From: Candidatus Eisenbacteria bacterium RBG_16_71_46
Lineage (GTDB): Bacteria; Eisenbacteria; RBG-16-71-46
DNA: 58,543 bases
NCBI GenBank assembly: GCA_001780165.1
Contig: MFFQ01000013.1
Span: 1 to 58,543, forward strand
Direction of reading: 5' to 3'
Part shown: in pieces, positions 27,829 to 36,515 of the stretch
Layout of the letters: each line of letters begins with the position of its first letter
Position numbering within the stretch: the first letter of the stretch is position 1
The notes under the pieces: model-generated
The model's database searches: none
What the model was told of the DNA's origin: nothing
The model's input: the letters and a program-made list of their open reading frames with translations, nothing else
Translations under genes and position numbers: made by a program

Positions 27829-29787
27829 CTACCGGCCGAGGAACTGGCGCAGCATCTCCGGCCCGTTCTCGATGAAGATCAATGCCACGCCCATGATCGC
27901 GCCGCCGGCGATCACGCCGGAGGCGACCGGGAAGAGGAACTCGTCCGACTGCTCGGCGTTGCGGCGATGCCAGATCGAGCCCACCACCGCGCCGGCGAAA
28001 AACAGCAGGCTGTAGAACCAGTGGAAGGTCCAGGCCAGGCCGACGCCGGCCGGAGACGGCATCCAACGCGCGTGCTTCGGGAACAGCCGCGGCATGACGA
28101 TGAGGAGGATCCCGACCAAACCGCCGATCGCCATGGACCACACCTTGACCGGGTGCAGGTGGGAGATGCCCAGCGCCATCGCCTCGGCCACGCCCTTCCA
28201 GGCCTGGGCCGCGGGTGCCGGGAACTGGTCGGAACCCAACGCGGCGGCGTTCGGCACCAGGACGCCGAAGGCGCTGACCGTCACCAGGGTCCCGATGAAG
28301 ATCCCCGCGAACTGGGCGATGAACTGCTTGGTAGGATTGGCCCCGAGCAGGTAGCCGCTCTTGAGGTCGGTGAGCAGGTCCGCCGACGAGGTCGCCGCCC
28401 CGGCGGTGATGTTCGCGCTCATGAGATTGACGTTCATGTTGCCCGGGCTCAACACCCCGAAGGTGAGCTGCATGATCTTGCCCATCGCCCCGACCGGGGT
28501 GGTGTCGGTTTCGCCGGTCACCCGGCACGCCACCAGAGCCAGCGCGAAGGACAGGAGCACGGCCAGCACGCTCTGCCACCAGGGCATGTGGAAGGTGTAG
28601 TGGGCGAGCCAGCCCAGGGCGATCAGGGAGACGAGCTGCCCCCAGATAAACCAGGAGATCGGGGTCTCGATCGCGTCCACCGGGTTGGTCGATTGCGTCT
28701 TCGCGTCACGGAACATGTCGCCGATGCTCGCGAACGCCCGGAGCGCGCTGCGCCACTGCATGAGCACCGCGAGGATGGAGGAGGTCACCATGCAGGCGAC
28801 GCCGCCCCACAGCGACCACTGCACCAGTGCGCGATAGCCGCTGATCCCGCTCGCATCCGGAATGTAGGCCTGGACCAGCGGGACGAAGATCATCCAGCAG
28901 GTCACCGCACCGACCATCATGCTGAGGCCCACCCGCATGCCGACGATCATGCCGGCGGCGATGAAGATGGGATCCCACAGGAACATGACGGTCCGGCCCA
29001 CCCACGCCGGCCCGAAGACCACTTGGTTGAGGTTGTTCACCCAGGTGGAGATCTGGAACGCCTCGAGCTTCGCGTTGATGAGCCGCAGGCCGTCGCTCCA
29101 GAACTGGCTGACCAGCGTCAGCCCGCCGAAGATCCCGAGGGCGCGGGCCGCGCGGGCGCCCTTCTCGCCGGTGGCGTGGAGCGCGCGGAGCGTCTCCGCG
29201 GCGGCGATGCCGCTCGGGAAGCGGAGCTGCTCGGTGTTGATCATCTGCCGCTTCATCGGGATCGCCATGGTCACCCCGAGCACGGCGAGGAAGAACACCC
29301 ATCCGAACATCAGCGGCATGGGAAGCGTCTGGTTGTTGAGGAGGATGTAGGCGGAGAAGGCGGACACCAGCGTGCCCCCGGTCGAATAGCCGGCGGAGCT
29401 GGCGGTGGACTGCATGCAGTTGTTCTCCAGGATCGTCATCTTGGTCCGGGCGAGTCCGACCCGGTGGATGGACGTCCAGATCGCGTAGGAGAGGATGCAC
29501 GCGGTGATCGCGACGCCGAATCCCCAGCCGGCCTTGAGCCCGATGTAGAGGTTGGTGAGGGAGAGGATGCCGCCCAGCACCGAGCCCATGATGATCGCGC
29601 GCCAGGTGAGCTGGGGGATGGTGTCGCCGCGGCCGACGTAGCACTGCTCGAACCACTGGCGCTCGATCTGGTCCGGGTCGCCCTTGAAACCCTCGACCGG
29701 CAACTCGTAATCGGCATAAGGATCGCCGGGCCCGGCGGCAGGCGGCGGCGCGGACCCGGCGCGGCGTTTCTCGGGCGTGGTCGGCAT
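27829..29787 (-). CDS. OPT-family oligopeptide/metal-chelate transporter
   Basis: This 652-residue polytopic inner-membrane protein of the oligopeptide transporter (OPT) superfamily has about 14-16 hydrophobic segments. Recognisable conserved stretches are GSVLGGILSLTNLYIGLKAGWGF near the first helices (quoted in part: SLTNLYIGLKAGWGFG), the TILENNCMQSTASSAGYSTG segment and SGIAAAETL. ATSSADLLTDLKSGYLLGANP in the second half is shared by bacterial OPT proteins. Such carriers move small peptides or chelated metals with protons. I chose the ATG at 29787 because it has AGGAG 8 bp upstream. A TACAAT box at 29885-29890 on the minus strand may be its -10 element, without a good -35. Confidence 0.93.
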   Translation of the reverse strand: MPTTPEKRRAGSAPPPAAGPGDPYADYELPVEGFKGDPDQIERQWFEQCYVGRGDTIPQLTWRAIIMGSVLGGILSLTNLYIGLKAGWGFGVAITACILSYAIWTSIHRVGLARTKMTILENNCMQSTASSAGYSTGGTLVSAFSAYILLNNQTLPMPLMFGWVFFLAVLGVTMAIPMKRQMINTEQLRFPSGIAAAETLRALHATGEKGARAARALGIFGGLTLVSQFWSDGLRLINAKLEAFQISTWVNNLNQVVFGPAWVGRTVMFLWDPIFIAAGMIVGMRVGLSMMVGAVTCWMIFVPLVQAYIPDASGISGYRALVQWSLWGGVACMVTSSILAVLMQWRSALRAFASIGDMFRDAKTQSTNPVDAIETPISWFIWGQLVSLIALGWLAHYTFHMPWWQSVLAVLLSFALALVACRVTGETDTTPVGAMGKIMQLTFGVLSPGNMNVNLMSANITAGAATSSADLLTDLKSGYLLGANPTKQFIAQFAGIFIGTLVTVSAFGVLVPNAAALGSDQFPAPAAQAWKGVAEAMALGISHLHPVKVWSMAIGGLVGILLIVMPRLFPKHARWMPSPAGVGLAWTFHWFYSLLFFAGAVVGSIWHRRNAEQSDEFLFPVASGVIAGGAIMGVALIFIENGPEMLRQFLGR

Positions 29788-29933
29788 GTGCGAGTCTCCT
29801 GCGGTGACGTCGTCGATCGTCTGATGAGCCGGGGGCAGCCTGGGGACGCCGCGGCCGGCGGAGGGTCCTTCGCGAACGCGGCGCATTGTACGCCGCGGGG
29901 CGACGGGTCTCCAGTCGAGAGGTCCGTCCCGGG

Positions 29934-31271
29934 TCAGCGTGAGGCTTCGGCGAGCGCGCGTTCCAGCAGGTCGAGGCGCTGCTGCCGGTCGAAGCCCCGC
30001 GCCGCGGCCTGGGCGCCGAGGATGTTGCCGGCGTAGAACGGCAGCGTGACGCCGGCGACCACGACCGCCGCAGGCACGTTGGGCCCGCGCGCGAGGGAGA
30101 CCACGGAATAGAGGAGAACCCCGTTGAAGAGCAGGTGACGCCATCCGTCCTGCGCGCGCCCGCAATACATCTGCCCGGTGCCGGGGAGGGCCGCGGACAG
30201 CACGCCCGCCAGCCCGGGGGAGCGATGGGGCAGCGCCGGCCCCTCGCGCGCGAACGCCGCCAGGCGCAGGTCGCGCGCGGCGAGCCCGTCATCGCCGCCC
30301 TCCGCCGCGGCGCGCGCGAAGCGACCCTCGGCCCGCGGCCAGTCGCCCTCGGCGAAGGCGCACAGTCCGGCCAGGGTCTCGACGCGCGGAACGGGAGGCC
30401 CGGACGGCTCCGCGGCGGCCGCGATCACGCGCGGATCGCCGGGCGCGGCGTGCGCGGCGGGCGTTCGCGGCGCGGCGAACACCGGATCCTCGAGCAGTCG
30501 GCCGCACGCGGCGAACGCCCCCGCATTGAAGCGGCTCGCCGCGGCGGCGTAGGCCACCGACGCCCGGCGATCGCCTTCCGCCAGCATCGCCGAAGTCAGG
30601 TAGGCGCGCTCGGCGAGCGGCCATTGCGAGGCGGCGTAGCGGCAGGCCCCGATGCGGGCGAACGCCCAGGCGTCGGCCGCCACCGTGTCGGCGAGCGACC
30701 CGGCGCGCTGATACTCGGTCTCCGCGCGCTCGCAGTCGCCGCGCCGCTCCAGCAAGCGCGCGAAGCGAATAGTCTCGGCGAGGCGCGCGCGCCGTTCGGG
30801 CGCCACCGCTCCGGCGATCGGCGCGTCCCCGGCCTCGGGCGGCGACAGCAGCCAGCGCGGCACCCGCACCGAGGTGACGCCCGTTCCCGCCGCGTCCACC
30901 GGATCCTCGAGCACGCCCTGCGCACCGCGCGGGTAGGCCCCGGCGGCGGAGGCGTTGCAGCGCGTGAGCCGGTCGGCGGCGCGCGCGCTCCCCTCGACCA
31001 GGCCGTAGGTCGCGATGGCCTGGGCGGCGTACTCGGAGCAGCTCGGTGTGAAGCGGCAGCGCGCGTGGCGCAGCGAGGACAGATAGCGCTGGTAGAAGCG
31101 GATCGCGGCGATCGCGGGAGAGGCGTCGGCGGGAGCGTCCTGCGCCCGCGCCTGCGGCGCCAGGCTCACGCCCGGCAGCCACAGTGCGAGCACGAGCGCG
31201 CCCGTCAGCGATCGGGCGCGCCTCCGCTCAAGGCGCCGGGAAGGTGACGGCGACCGCGACGTCGAAGCCAT
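29934..31271 (-). CDS. Secreted YidD-domain protein fused to a repeat region and a C-terminal membrane domain
   Basis: The product is 445 residues in four parts. Residues 1-44 are a basic n-region and signal-like helix ending ARAQD. Residues 55-107 are a YidD domain with the diagnostic CRFTPSCSEYA and RLTRCN (Cys72, Cys78, Cys105). An Ala-rich helical repeat region resembling TPRs runs about 155-330. A C-terminal pair of hydrophobic segments (350-430) begins with LPGTGQMYCGRAQDGW. YidD is normally a stand-alone ~80-residue cytoplasmic peripheral protein beside yidC, rnpA and rpmH. Here it follows a signal peptide and none of those genes is near. It overlaps the preceding outer-membrane gene by 44 bp, so both form an operon. 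Function is unknown. Confidence 0.78.
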   Translation of the reverse strand: MASTSRSPSPSRRLERRRARSLTGALVLALWLPGVSLAPQARAQDAPADASPAIAAIRFYQRYLSSLRHARCRFTPSCSEYAAQAIATYGLVEGSARAADRLTRCNASAAGAYPRGAQGVLEDPVDAAGTGVTSVRVPRWLLSPPEAGDAPIAGAVAPERRARLAETIRFARLLERRGDCERAETEYQRAGSLADTVAADAWAFARIGACRYAASQWPLAERAYLTSAMLAEGDRRASVAYAAAASRFNAGAFAACGRLLEDPVFAAPRTPAAHAAPGDPRVIAAAAEPSGPPVPRVETLAGLCAFAEGDWPRAEGRFARAAAEGGDDGLAARDLRLAAFAREGPALPHRSPGLAGVLSAALPGTGQMYCGRAQDGWRHLLFNGVLLYSVVSLARGPNVPAAVVVAGVTLPFYAGNILGAQAAARGFDRQQRLDLLERALAEASR

Positions 31272-32508
31272 GGATCGGAACGCGGACGAAGTCGCTGCTC
31301 AGGGATCGGTTCTTGTGGCCCTTCCAACCCATCATGTAGGCGTCGGCGACCAGGCTCACCTCCACACCCTCCTCTCCGGCCATCCAGCCGAAGCCGAAGC
31401 GCACGTCGCCGCCGCCCGCCCAGCGGCCGAGCCGCTCCACGCCTGTGCCGATCAGTGCCATCGTCGAGCGGTCGAACGTCTTCACGTTGGCATTCTCGTG
31501 GACGTAGTAGAGCGCCGGCCCGAGCAGCCAGCCGAAGCGGAACCCGGAGCGGTCACCGTAGCGCTGCCCGCCGCGCGCGCCGATGTCGAGCATCCACAGC
31601 CGCGAATCGGACGGCTCGTCGATGGTCGTCGGGGTCAGGTAGAGCACCTGGGGATTGCCGGCGGAGTGGCGAAAGCCCACCCCGGCGCCCGACTGCCACT
31701 GCTTGGGCAGGAAGCGCAGGTACTGCGCCTCCACACGAAACGTCCCCTCACGGTACTCGACGTTCAGCTCTGATGGCCCGCCGCCGCCCCCGCCGAGAGC
31801 CACCTGCACGCCCCACGTCGGCGGCCGGCGCGGTGGCTTCGGGCGCATCGGCGGCGGGGGAGGCGCCGTCGAAGCCGACCCGGCCGGGATCCAACCCACC
31901 GGCTCGACGCCGTCCATCGGCCGCACGCGCAGCCACATGCCGCCGGCCGTGGCGTAGGTTTCGGCCACGACCACCGCCGCGCCGTGGGGCAGGCGACCCG
32001 CTTCGGTCCCTTCCTCCTCGTCCGCTTCCGGCTGCTCCCACAAGGCCACGCTCTCGAATGGAGCGGTCGCCCGCAGCCACGCGCGTTCGCCCACGACCCA
32101 GGTCATGGCCTCTTCGCGCAGGGCGCTCACCGGCGCCGGCGGCGGCGGCGGCGTGGTGCTGCTGAACAGGGACCCGAAGAAGCTCCCCAGGCAACTGCCG
32201 AAGCAGTCGGAGGAATCGTCCTCGTCCTGGTGTCCACGGTGCTCCGAACGCGGTTTCTCCTGCTCGGGCTTGTGTCGTGGCTCCTCCTTCTTAGGTTTCG
32301 AGATGCGCTCCTTTTCTTCGTCGTCGGCGGCGAGGAGCCCGTCGGTCGCTGGGCGGGGAGCACGCGGCGTGGCCTCGGCGCGGGCGGCGGTCGCCGCGGC
32401 CGGAGGAGTGGGGTTCGCGAAGGACGGGCGCCCGGCGACCAACATTGCGAACGCCGGGAGGAGAAAAAAGAACGCTACGCGGCGAGAGGGAACCCAGAGC
32501 GGCCTCAT
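31228..32508 (-). CDS. Outer-membrane beta-barrel protein with SH3-like and low-complexity charged regions
   Basis: This 426-residue exported protein starts from an ATG with GGAGGTT 7 bp upstream. A signal peptide (about 1-31) is followed by a Lys/Glu/Asp-rich linker (45-100), a DCFGSC motif and a Pro run. An SH3-like domain (HGAAVVVAETYATAGGMWLRV) occupies about 155-215 and is followed by a second Pro-rich linker. The last ~200 residues have the alternating pattern of an outer-membrane barrel, ending VAVAVTFPAP. SH3-like modules in such proteins may touch peptidoglycan, making this a possible envelope tether. It is the first gene of a two-gene unit with the YidD fusion. I do not recognise a named family. 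Confidence 0.72.
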   Translation of the reverse strand: MRPLWVPSRRVAFFFLLPAFAMLVAGRPSFANPTPPAAATAARAEATPRAPRPATDGLLAADDEEKERISKPKKEEPRHKPEQEKPRSEHRGHQDEDDSSDCFGSCLGSFFGSLFSSTTPPPPPAPVSALREEAMTWVVGERAWLRATAPFESVALWEQPEADEEEGTEAGRLPHGAAVVVAETYATAGGMWLRVRPMDGVEPVGWIPAGSASTAPPPPPMRPKPPRRPPTWGVQVALGGGGGGPSELNVEYREGTFRVEAQYLRFLPKQWQSGAGVGFRHSAGNPQVLYLTPTTIDEPSDSRLWMLDIGARGGQRYGDRSGFRFGWLLGPALYYVHENANVKTFDRSTMALIGTGVERLGRWAGGGDVRFGFGWMAGEEGVEVSLVADAYMMGWKGHKNRSLSSDFVRVPIHGFDVAVAVTFPAP

Positions 32509-32674
32509 GGCAGAACCTCCGGAGACGGGGGGGATTCGAGCCGGACCTTAGGCCCGGTGGGGGCGCAGGGTCAATGGGAAGCCCCGCCGTCACCACCGCC
32601 GCCCGGCGTGCTAGGCTGCATCCGGGCGTGATGCGATCACCGATCCTCCAGACCATTTCGCGGGAGGTCCGCCC
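32509..32674. other. Divergent intergenic region
   Basis: This separates the minus-strand outer-membrane gene from the small plus-strand genes. A TGCTAGGCT motif ending at 32617, an extended -10 in the style seen elsewhere in this window, is the likely promoter for the rightward transcripts. Its -35 (GTCACC, 17 bp upstream) is weak. Confidence 0.4.
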
Positions 32675-32752
32675 ATGTTCACGAACGTGGAACTTCGCAT
32701 CGGCATCTCCGGGGTCCTTCTGGCGGAGCTCGACGTCGAGATCCCGTCCTGA
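32675..32752 (+). CDS. Possible 25-residue small protein
   Basis: A short frame from ATG to TGA encodes a 25-residue peptide with GGGAGGT placed 7 bp before the start. It lies about 60 bp after an extended -10 motif. The sequence alternates hydrophobic and acidic residues (ISGVLLAELDVEIPS) and has no known motif. Support rests only on the ribosome site and promoter spacing. It may instead be a leader peptide for the membrane protein that starts 130 bp downstream, or chance. Confidence 0.3.
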   Translation: MFTNVELRIGISGVLLAELDVEIPS

Positions 32753-32881
32753 AGTCTCCGTGGCCGGCGCCCGGCCGCGATCGCCGCGCGGCCGACGCGC
32801 GGGCGACACCCGCGAAGACCAAGCCGTCCAAGGTGAGCTCGGCGTCACGTCGCCGAGTAGCAGGAAGCCCAGGGGGGAATC

Positions 32882-33184
32882 ATGGCTCTAGCCGAGTGGA
32901 TCGTGATGGGTGGGACGGCGGGCGTCGCCGCCGTGGGAGTCATCTCGTACCGCATCCTCAAGGGAAGAGAGACGCGAGTCACCGTGGGCGGCGGTGCTCC
33001 GGATGCGACCACCGCTCCGACCGCACTTCAGGCGAGGACCATCATGATGATCGTGGTGTCGGTGTTGGTCCTCTGCAGCTCGCTCTACGTCATTCTCTCG
33101 AGGCAGTACGACAGCGAGAACCAGAAGTGGGCGTTCGGCGTGATCGGAACGATTCTGGGGTTCTGGCTCAGACCGGAGAAGTAG
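32882..33184 (+). CDS. Small membrane protein with two helices
   Basis: This 100-residue protein has membrane segments at about 7-24 and 53-70, a short polar loop rich in Gly, Thr and Ala between them, and the C-terminal motif AFGVIGTILGFWLRPEK, which may be a third, re-entrant or short helix. AGGGGGGAATC precedes the ATG. No family is recognised. Small phage-independent membrane proteins with a final GxxLGFW segment occur in many GC-rich genomes without known function. It stands alone between the outer-membrane operon and ygfZ, which is convergent to it with only 34 bp between their ends. Confidence 0.65.
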   Translation: MALAEWIVMGGTAGVAAVGVISYRILKGRETRVTVGGGAPDATTAPTALQARTIMMIVVSVLVLCSSLYVILSRQYDSENQKWAFGVIGTILGFWLRPEK

Positions 33185-33218
33185 CTCCGCCCCGGCGGCC
33201 GGTGATCCTCCCGATCGT

Positions 33219-34154
33219 TCAGGGCCGCCCGAGAGGTCTCGTGCGCTCGAACGGCACCGCCTCACGCACGGGCTCACGCCCTTCGATCGTGAGGGCCTCG
33301 CCCGAATCGCACGCCTCGTTGCGCACCACGGCGAGACCGATCCATCCGTCGCCCTCGCGCGCCACGCTGGTGAGCCGCCCCACGACCGCATCTCCAGCGC
33401 ACGCGTCGGCGGGTGCCGCGGGCGGCGTGCCGCGCCCCGAGAGCCGCACCAGACGCCGCCGCACGCTGTGGTAGGTGACGAGGCGCTGGAGCGCCTCCTG
33501 CCCGGTGAAGCAGCCCTTGTCGAGGTGGACCTCGTGGGCGAGGTTGACCTCGAACGGGTTGAACGCCTCGGCGATCTCGTGATCGTGGCGCGGCCGGCCC
33601 GCGCGGATGCGCGCGACCTCGGCCACCTCCTGCGCCGGGTCGAGCACGGCTGCAGCGGTCGGCGCGGGCGCCTGCGCCTCCGCCGGGGGCGCGGTGCGAG
33701 CGGGGGTGGTCGGCGAGGTCACCGCCACGACCTCCATCCCGAACTCCGCATCCACCTGCACCGCCTCGATCACGCCGTCGCGCTCGCGCACCGTGCCGGG
33801 CTCGAGGCCCACGCCGCCGGCGACCCCGACCACCGCGCCCCGCTCGCCGCGGTCGGCGACCCGCACCGACTCGCGAAAGATGAAGCGCTCGAGGTAGGCG
33901 ATCAGCTCGGCCGTGCCGGCATCGTCGCGCAGGAGCCACACGGCGCCGTCGGCGGTGCGCGCGGCGATCGCGCGGTGGAGCAATCGCCCGCGGAAATCGC
34001 AGAACAGCGTGGCCCGCGCCATGCCCGGCGCGAGGTCGCTCATGTCCTGGGTGGAGATCCGGTGAAGCAGGTCGAGCGTCTCGGCCCCCTCGAGGCGCAC
34101 GAGGGTGGTGCCGGTCGTCGAGCCCGCCGCCTTCTCCCGTGCAGTGCGGTCCAT
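33219..34154 (-). CDS. ygfZ: Folate-binding protein YgfZ, GcvT-related
   Basis: YgfZ is a tetrahydrofolate-binding relative of the aminomethyltransferase GcvT that helps maintain certain iron-sulfur enzymes. The 311-residue protein carries the hallmark KGCFTGQE with the functional cysteine, preceded by VNLAHEVHLD. Its start LVRLEGAETLDLLHRISTQDM matches the family, where folate-binding residues lie. An Ala/Pro-rich insertion (TTPARTAPPAEAQAPAP) in the middle is unusual and probably a flexible loop. The ATG is only about 7 bp from a promoter-like -10, with no Shine-Dalgarno, so a leaderless message is predicted. It is divergent from dapE. Confidence 0.9.
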   Translation of the reverse strand: MDRTAREKAAGSTTGTTLVRLEGAETLDLLHRISTQDMSDLAPGMARATLFCDFRGRLLHRAIAARTADGAVWLLRDDAGTAELIAYLERFIFRESVRVADRGERGAVVGVAGGVGLEPGTVRERDGVIEAVQVDAEFGMEVVAVTSPTTPARTAPPAEAQAPAPTAAAVLDPAQEVAEVARIRAGRPRHDHEIAEAFNPFEVNLAHEVHLDKGCFTGQEALQRLVTYHSVRRRLVRLSGRGTPPAAPADACAGDAVVGRLTSVAREGDGWIGLAVVRNEACDSGEALTIEGREPVREAVPFERTRPLGRP

Positions 34155-34160
34155 GCCGTC

Positions 34161-34189
34161 ACGCTAACGGCGGCGCGGCGGTGGCGCAA
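34161..34189 (-). promoter_or_regulatory. Promoter for ygfZ, predicted leaderless
   Basis: On the minus strand TTGCGC and TAGCGT are separated by 17 bp. The -10 ends 6 bp before the ygfZ ATG, so transcription would start at the initiation codon. Confidence 0.5.
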
Positions 34190-34210
34190 GGGGCCTGTGG
34201 GTGCTAGCCT
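34182..34210 (+). promoter_or_regulatory. Extended -10 promoter for the dap operon
   Basis: TGCTAGCCT gives an extended -10 at 34202-34210. The -35 at 17 bp spacing (TGGCGC) is poor. It overlaps the divergent ygfZ promoter, so the two units may compete for polymerase. Confidence 0.45.
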
Positions 34211-34257
34211 GCGGCCTGGATTTCACGCTTCCCGTGAAGCGCAGGGCGTTGAGGACG

Positions 34258-35325
34258 ATGACCTCCGAGACTCTCGCCGAGTTGCTCGAGACCATGGTCA
34301 ACATCCCGAGCGAAACCGGCCGCGAGGCCGCGATCGCCGACTGGGTGCTGGCGCGGCTCTCCGGCCACGGTCGCGGCGAGTGCCTGCGCTCCGGGCAGGC
34401 GGTGGTCTGGCGCGCGCCGCGCCGGGACCGGCCGCTGGTGATCCTCGCCGGCCACCTCGATACCGTGCCCGCCAACGGCAATTCCCACGCGCGGCGCGAG
34501 GACGGCCGCCTCTACGGGCTGGGCTCGAGCGACATGAAGGCGGGCGATGCGGTGACGCTGGCGCTGATCGAATCGCTCGATCCCGATCGCCTGCGCTTCG
34601 ATCTCGCCGCGGTGTTCTACGACGCCGAGGAGGGCCCGGCCGACCGCAACGGGCTCGCCCGCCTGTTGGAGGAGATGCCGTGGCTCAAGCAGGCACGGCT
34701 GGCGATCCTGCTCGAGCCCACCGATCTGCGCGTCGAGCTGGGGTGTAGCGGTGCCATGAACGCCGAGGTCGTGGTTCGCGGCAAGAGCGCCCACAGCGCG
34801 CGGCCCTGGCTCGGCGTCAACGCCGTCGAGCGCGCCGCGGGGTGGCTCCAGTCGGTGACGCGGTTCCCGGTGACGCCGGTCAGCGTGCACGGGGTGGAGT
34901 TCCGCGAGACCCTCCAGGTCACCACGCTCCACGCCGGGCGCGCGCGCAACGTGGTGCCGGACGAGCTGCGCGTCAACCTCAACTACCGCTTCCCCCCCGA
35001 TCGCACCCTGGCCGACGCCGAGCGCCGGCTGCGCGCGCTGGTGCCGAAGGACTACGAGTGCACGGTGGTGGACCGCGCGCCTCCCGGGCAGGTCTGCGCC
35101 GACGCGCCCGAGGTGCGGGAGTTCATCGCGCGCGCGCAGGCCGCGGTGGCGGGCAAGCAGGGCTGGACCGACGTCGCGCGCTTCACCGGGGCCGGCGTCG
35201 CGGCATTCAACTTCGGCCCCGGGCTGGCGGAGAAGGCCCACCAGGCCGACGAGTATTGTCCGATCGACAATCTCGCCGCGGCCTACGCGCGGCTCGCCGA
35301 TTTCCTGGGCGCGGAGCGCGCGTGA
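34258..35325 (+). CDS. dapE: Succinyl-diaminopimelate desuccinylase
   Basis: This zinc peptidase-like enzyme of the M20 family releases succinate to give LL-diaminopimelate for lysine and cell-wall synthesis. The 355-residue protein has ILAGHLDTVPANGN (metal His and Asp), GLGSSDMKAGDAV, FYDAEEGPADRNGL (catalytic Glu), LLEPTDLRVELGCSG and KSAHSARPWLGVNA (dimerisation-domain His). These match the actinobacterial/Thermus type of DapE. I chose the ATG at 34258, with GAGG just upstream, over an earlier in-frame Met whose extension is not conserved in character. The TGA overlaps the next gene's GTG. Confidence 0.94.
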   Translation: MTSETLAELLETMVNIPSETGREAAIADWVLARLSGHGRGECLRSGQAVVWRAPRRDRPLVILAGHLDTVPANGNSHARREDGRLYGLGSSDMKAGDAVTLALIESLDPDRLRFDLAAVFYDAEEGPADRNGLARLLEEMPWLKQARLAILLEPTDLRVELGCSGAMNAEVVVRGKSAHSARPWLGVNAVERAAGWLQSVTRFPVTPVSVHGVEFRETLQVTTLHAGRARNVVPDELRVNLNYRFPPDRTLADAERRLRALVPKDYECTVVDRAPPGQVCADAPEVREFIARAQAAVAGKQGWTDVARFTGAGVAAFNFGPGLAEKAHQADEYCPIDNLAAAYARLADFLGAERA

Positions 35326-36515
35326 ACGCGGGCGGGCGTGCGCCGGCCTCGACCGCGGGCGGACCGCTCCACCCGCTGCTCACCGGGCCCTCCGAATACC
35401 CGTTCGCCCGTCTCGACCGCAGGCGCGAGGCGCTCGCCCCTCCGGGGGTGCGCCTGATCAACTTCGGCATCGGGGATCCACGCGAGGAAACGCCGGTGTT
35501 CATCCGCGAGGCCCTGGTGGCCGGCGTGCCCGCGATGTCGAGCTACCCCGCGGTCGCCGGCCAGCCCGAGCTGCGCTCCGCGGCCGCGCGCTGGCTGCGG
35601 CGCCGCTTCGGGGTCACGATCGACCCCGAGCGCCAGCTGCTGCCCGCCAACGGCACCAAGGAGGCGGTGTTCCTCATGGCGCTGGCGGTGGTCGGCCACG
35701 CGCCGGGAGAGCGCCGCGACACCGTGGTCATCCCCTCGCCGGCCTACCCGGTCTACGAGCCGGGGGCGCGCTTCGCCGGCGCCCGGGTGCATCTCGCTCC
35801 GCTGCGCCCGGAGGACGGCTGGCGCTTCGACCCCGACCGCGTGCCCGACGAGGTGTGGGCGCGCACCGCGCTGCTGTGGCTCAACTCGCCGCACAATCCC
35901 ACCGGGTCGGTGATCGGGATCGAGGGCCTGCGGCGGGTGGTCGAGCGGGCGCGGCGCCACGGGTTCTGGGTCGCCTCGGACGAAGCGTACGCCGACATCT
36001 ACTTCGACGAGCCGCCGCGATCGGCGCTCGAGTGCGGGACCGAGAACGTCATCGCGCTCCACAGCCTGAGCAAGCGCTCGGCGATGACCGGGTTCCGCTC
36101 CGGCATCATGTCCGGCGACGAGCGCCTGATCGCGGCACTGCGGCGCTTCCGTCCCAGCGTCGGCGTCGCCACGCCGGACTTCGTCCAGCGCGCGGCGATC
36201 GCGGCCTGGAACGACGACGCCCACCCCGGCGATCAGCGCGCGCGCTACGCGCTCAAGCGCCGGCTGTTCCTCGACTACCTGGCGAAGCGCGGGTGGGGCG
36301 TCGAGGCGAGCGAGGCCTCTTTCTATCTCTGGCTGCGCGCCCCCGGCGGCGACGACGTGGCGTTCGTCGAGGAGCTGCTGAGCCGGGCGCTGGTGGCGAT
36401 GCCGGGCTCGTTCCTCGGACCCGGGGGCGAGGGTTTCGTGCGCTGGGCGCTGGTCCCCACGATCGAGGACTGCCGCGAGGCGATCGCGCGGCTGGAGACC
36501 CTGACCGGTGTCTGA
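35322..36515 (+). CDS. dapC: Class I/II aminotransferase, probable N-succinyldiaminopimelate aminotransferase
   Basis: This PLP enzyme has 397 residues. The N-terminal INFGIGDPREETP, the AYPVYEPGA cofactor segment, LLWLNSPHNPTGSV, SDEAYADIYFDE and the Schiff-base lysine in HSLSKRSAMTGFRSG are all present. Placement between dapE and dapD, with overlaps on both sides (GTG within the dapE stop, and the dapD GTG within its own end), strongly suggests the succinyl-DAP aminotransferase step. Sequence alone would also allow other fold-type I substrates. GGAG lies 7 bp before the GTG start. Confidence 0.9.
   Translation: MNAGGRAPASTAGGPLHPLLTGPSEYPFARLDRRREALAPPGVRLINFGIGDPREETPVFIREALVAGVPAMSSYPAVAGQPELRSAAARWLRRRFGVTIDPERQLLPANGTKEAVFLMALAVVGHAPGERRDTVVIPSPAYPVYEPGARFAGARVHLAPLRPEDGWRFDPDRVPDEVWARTALLWLNSPHNPTGSVIGIEGLRRVVERARRHGFWVASDEAYADIYFDEPPRSALECGTENVIALHSLSKRSAMTGFRSGIMSGDERLIAALRRFRPSVGVATPDFVQRAAIAAWNDDAHPGDQRARYALKRRLFLDYLAKRGWGVEASEASFYLWLRAPGGDDVAFVEELLSRALVAMPGSFLGPGGEGFVRWALVPTIEDCREAIARLETLTGV

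Noticed and set aside
25259-28579. Extension of the TonB receptor frame by ~290 codons upstream
   Set aside because: The extension runs through the OPT transporter gene in another frame, while the signal peptide starts at 27706.
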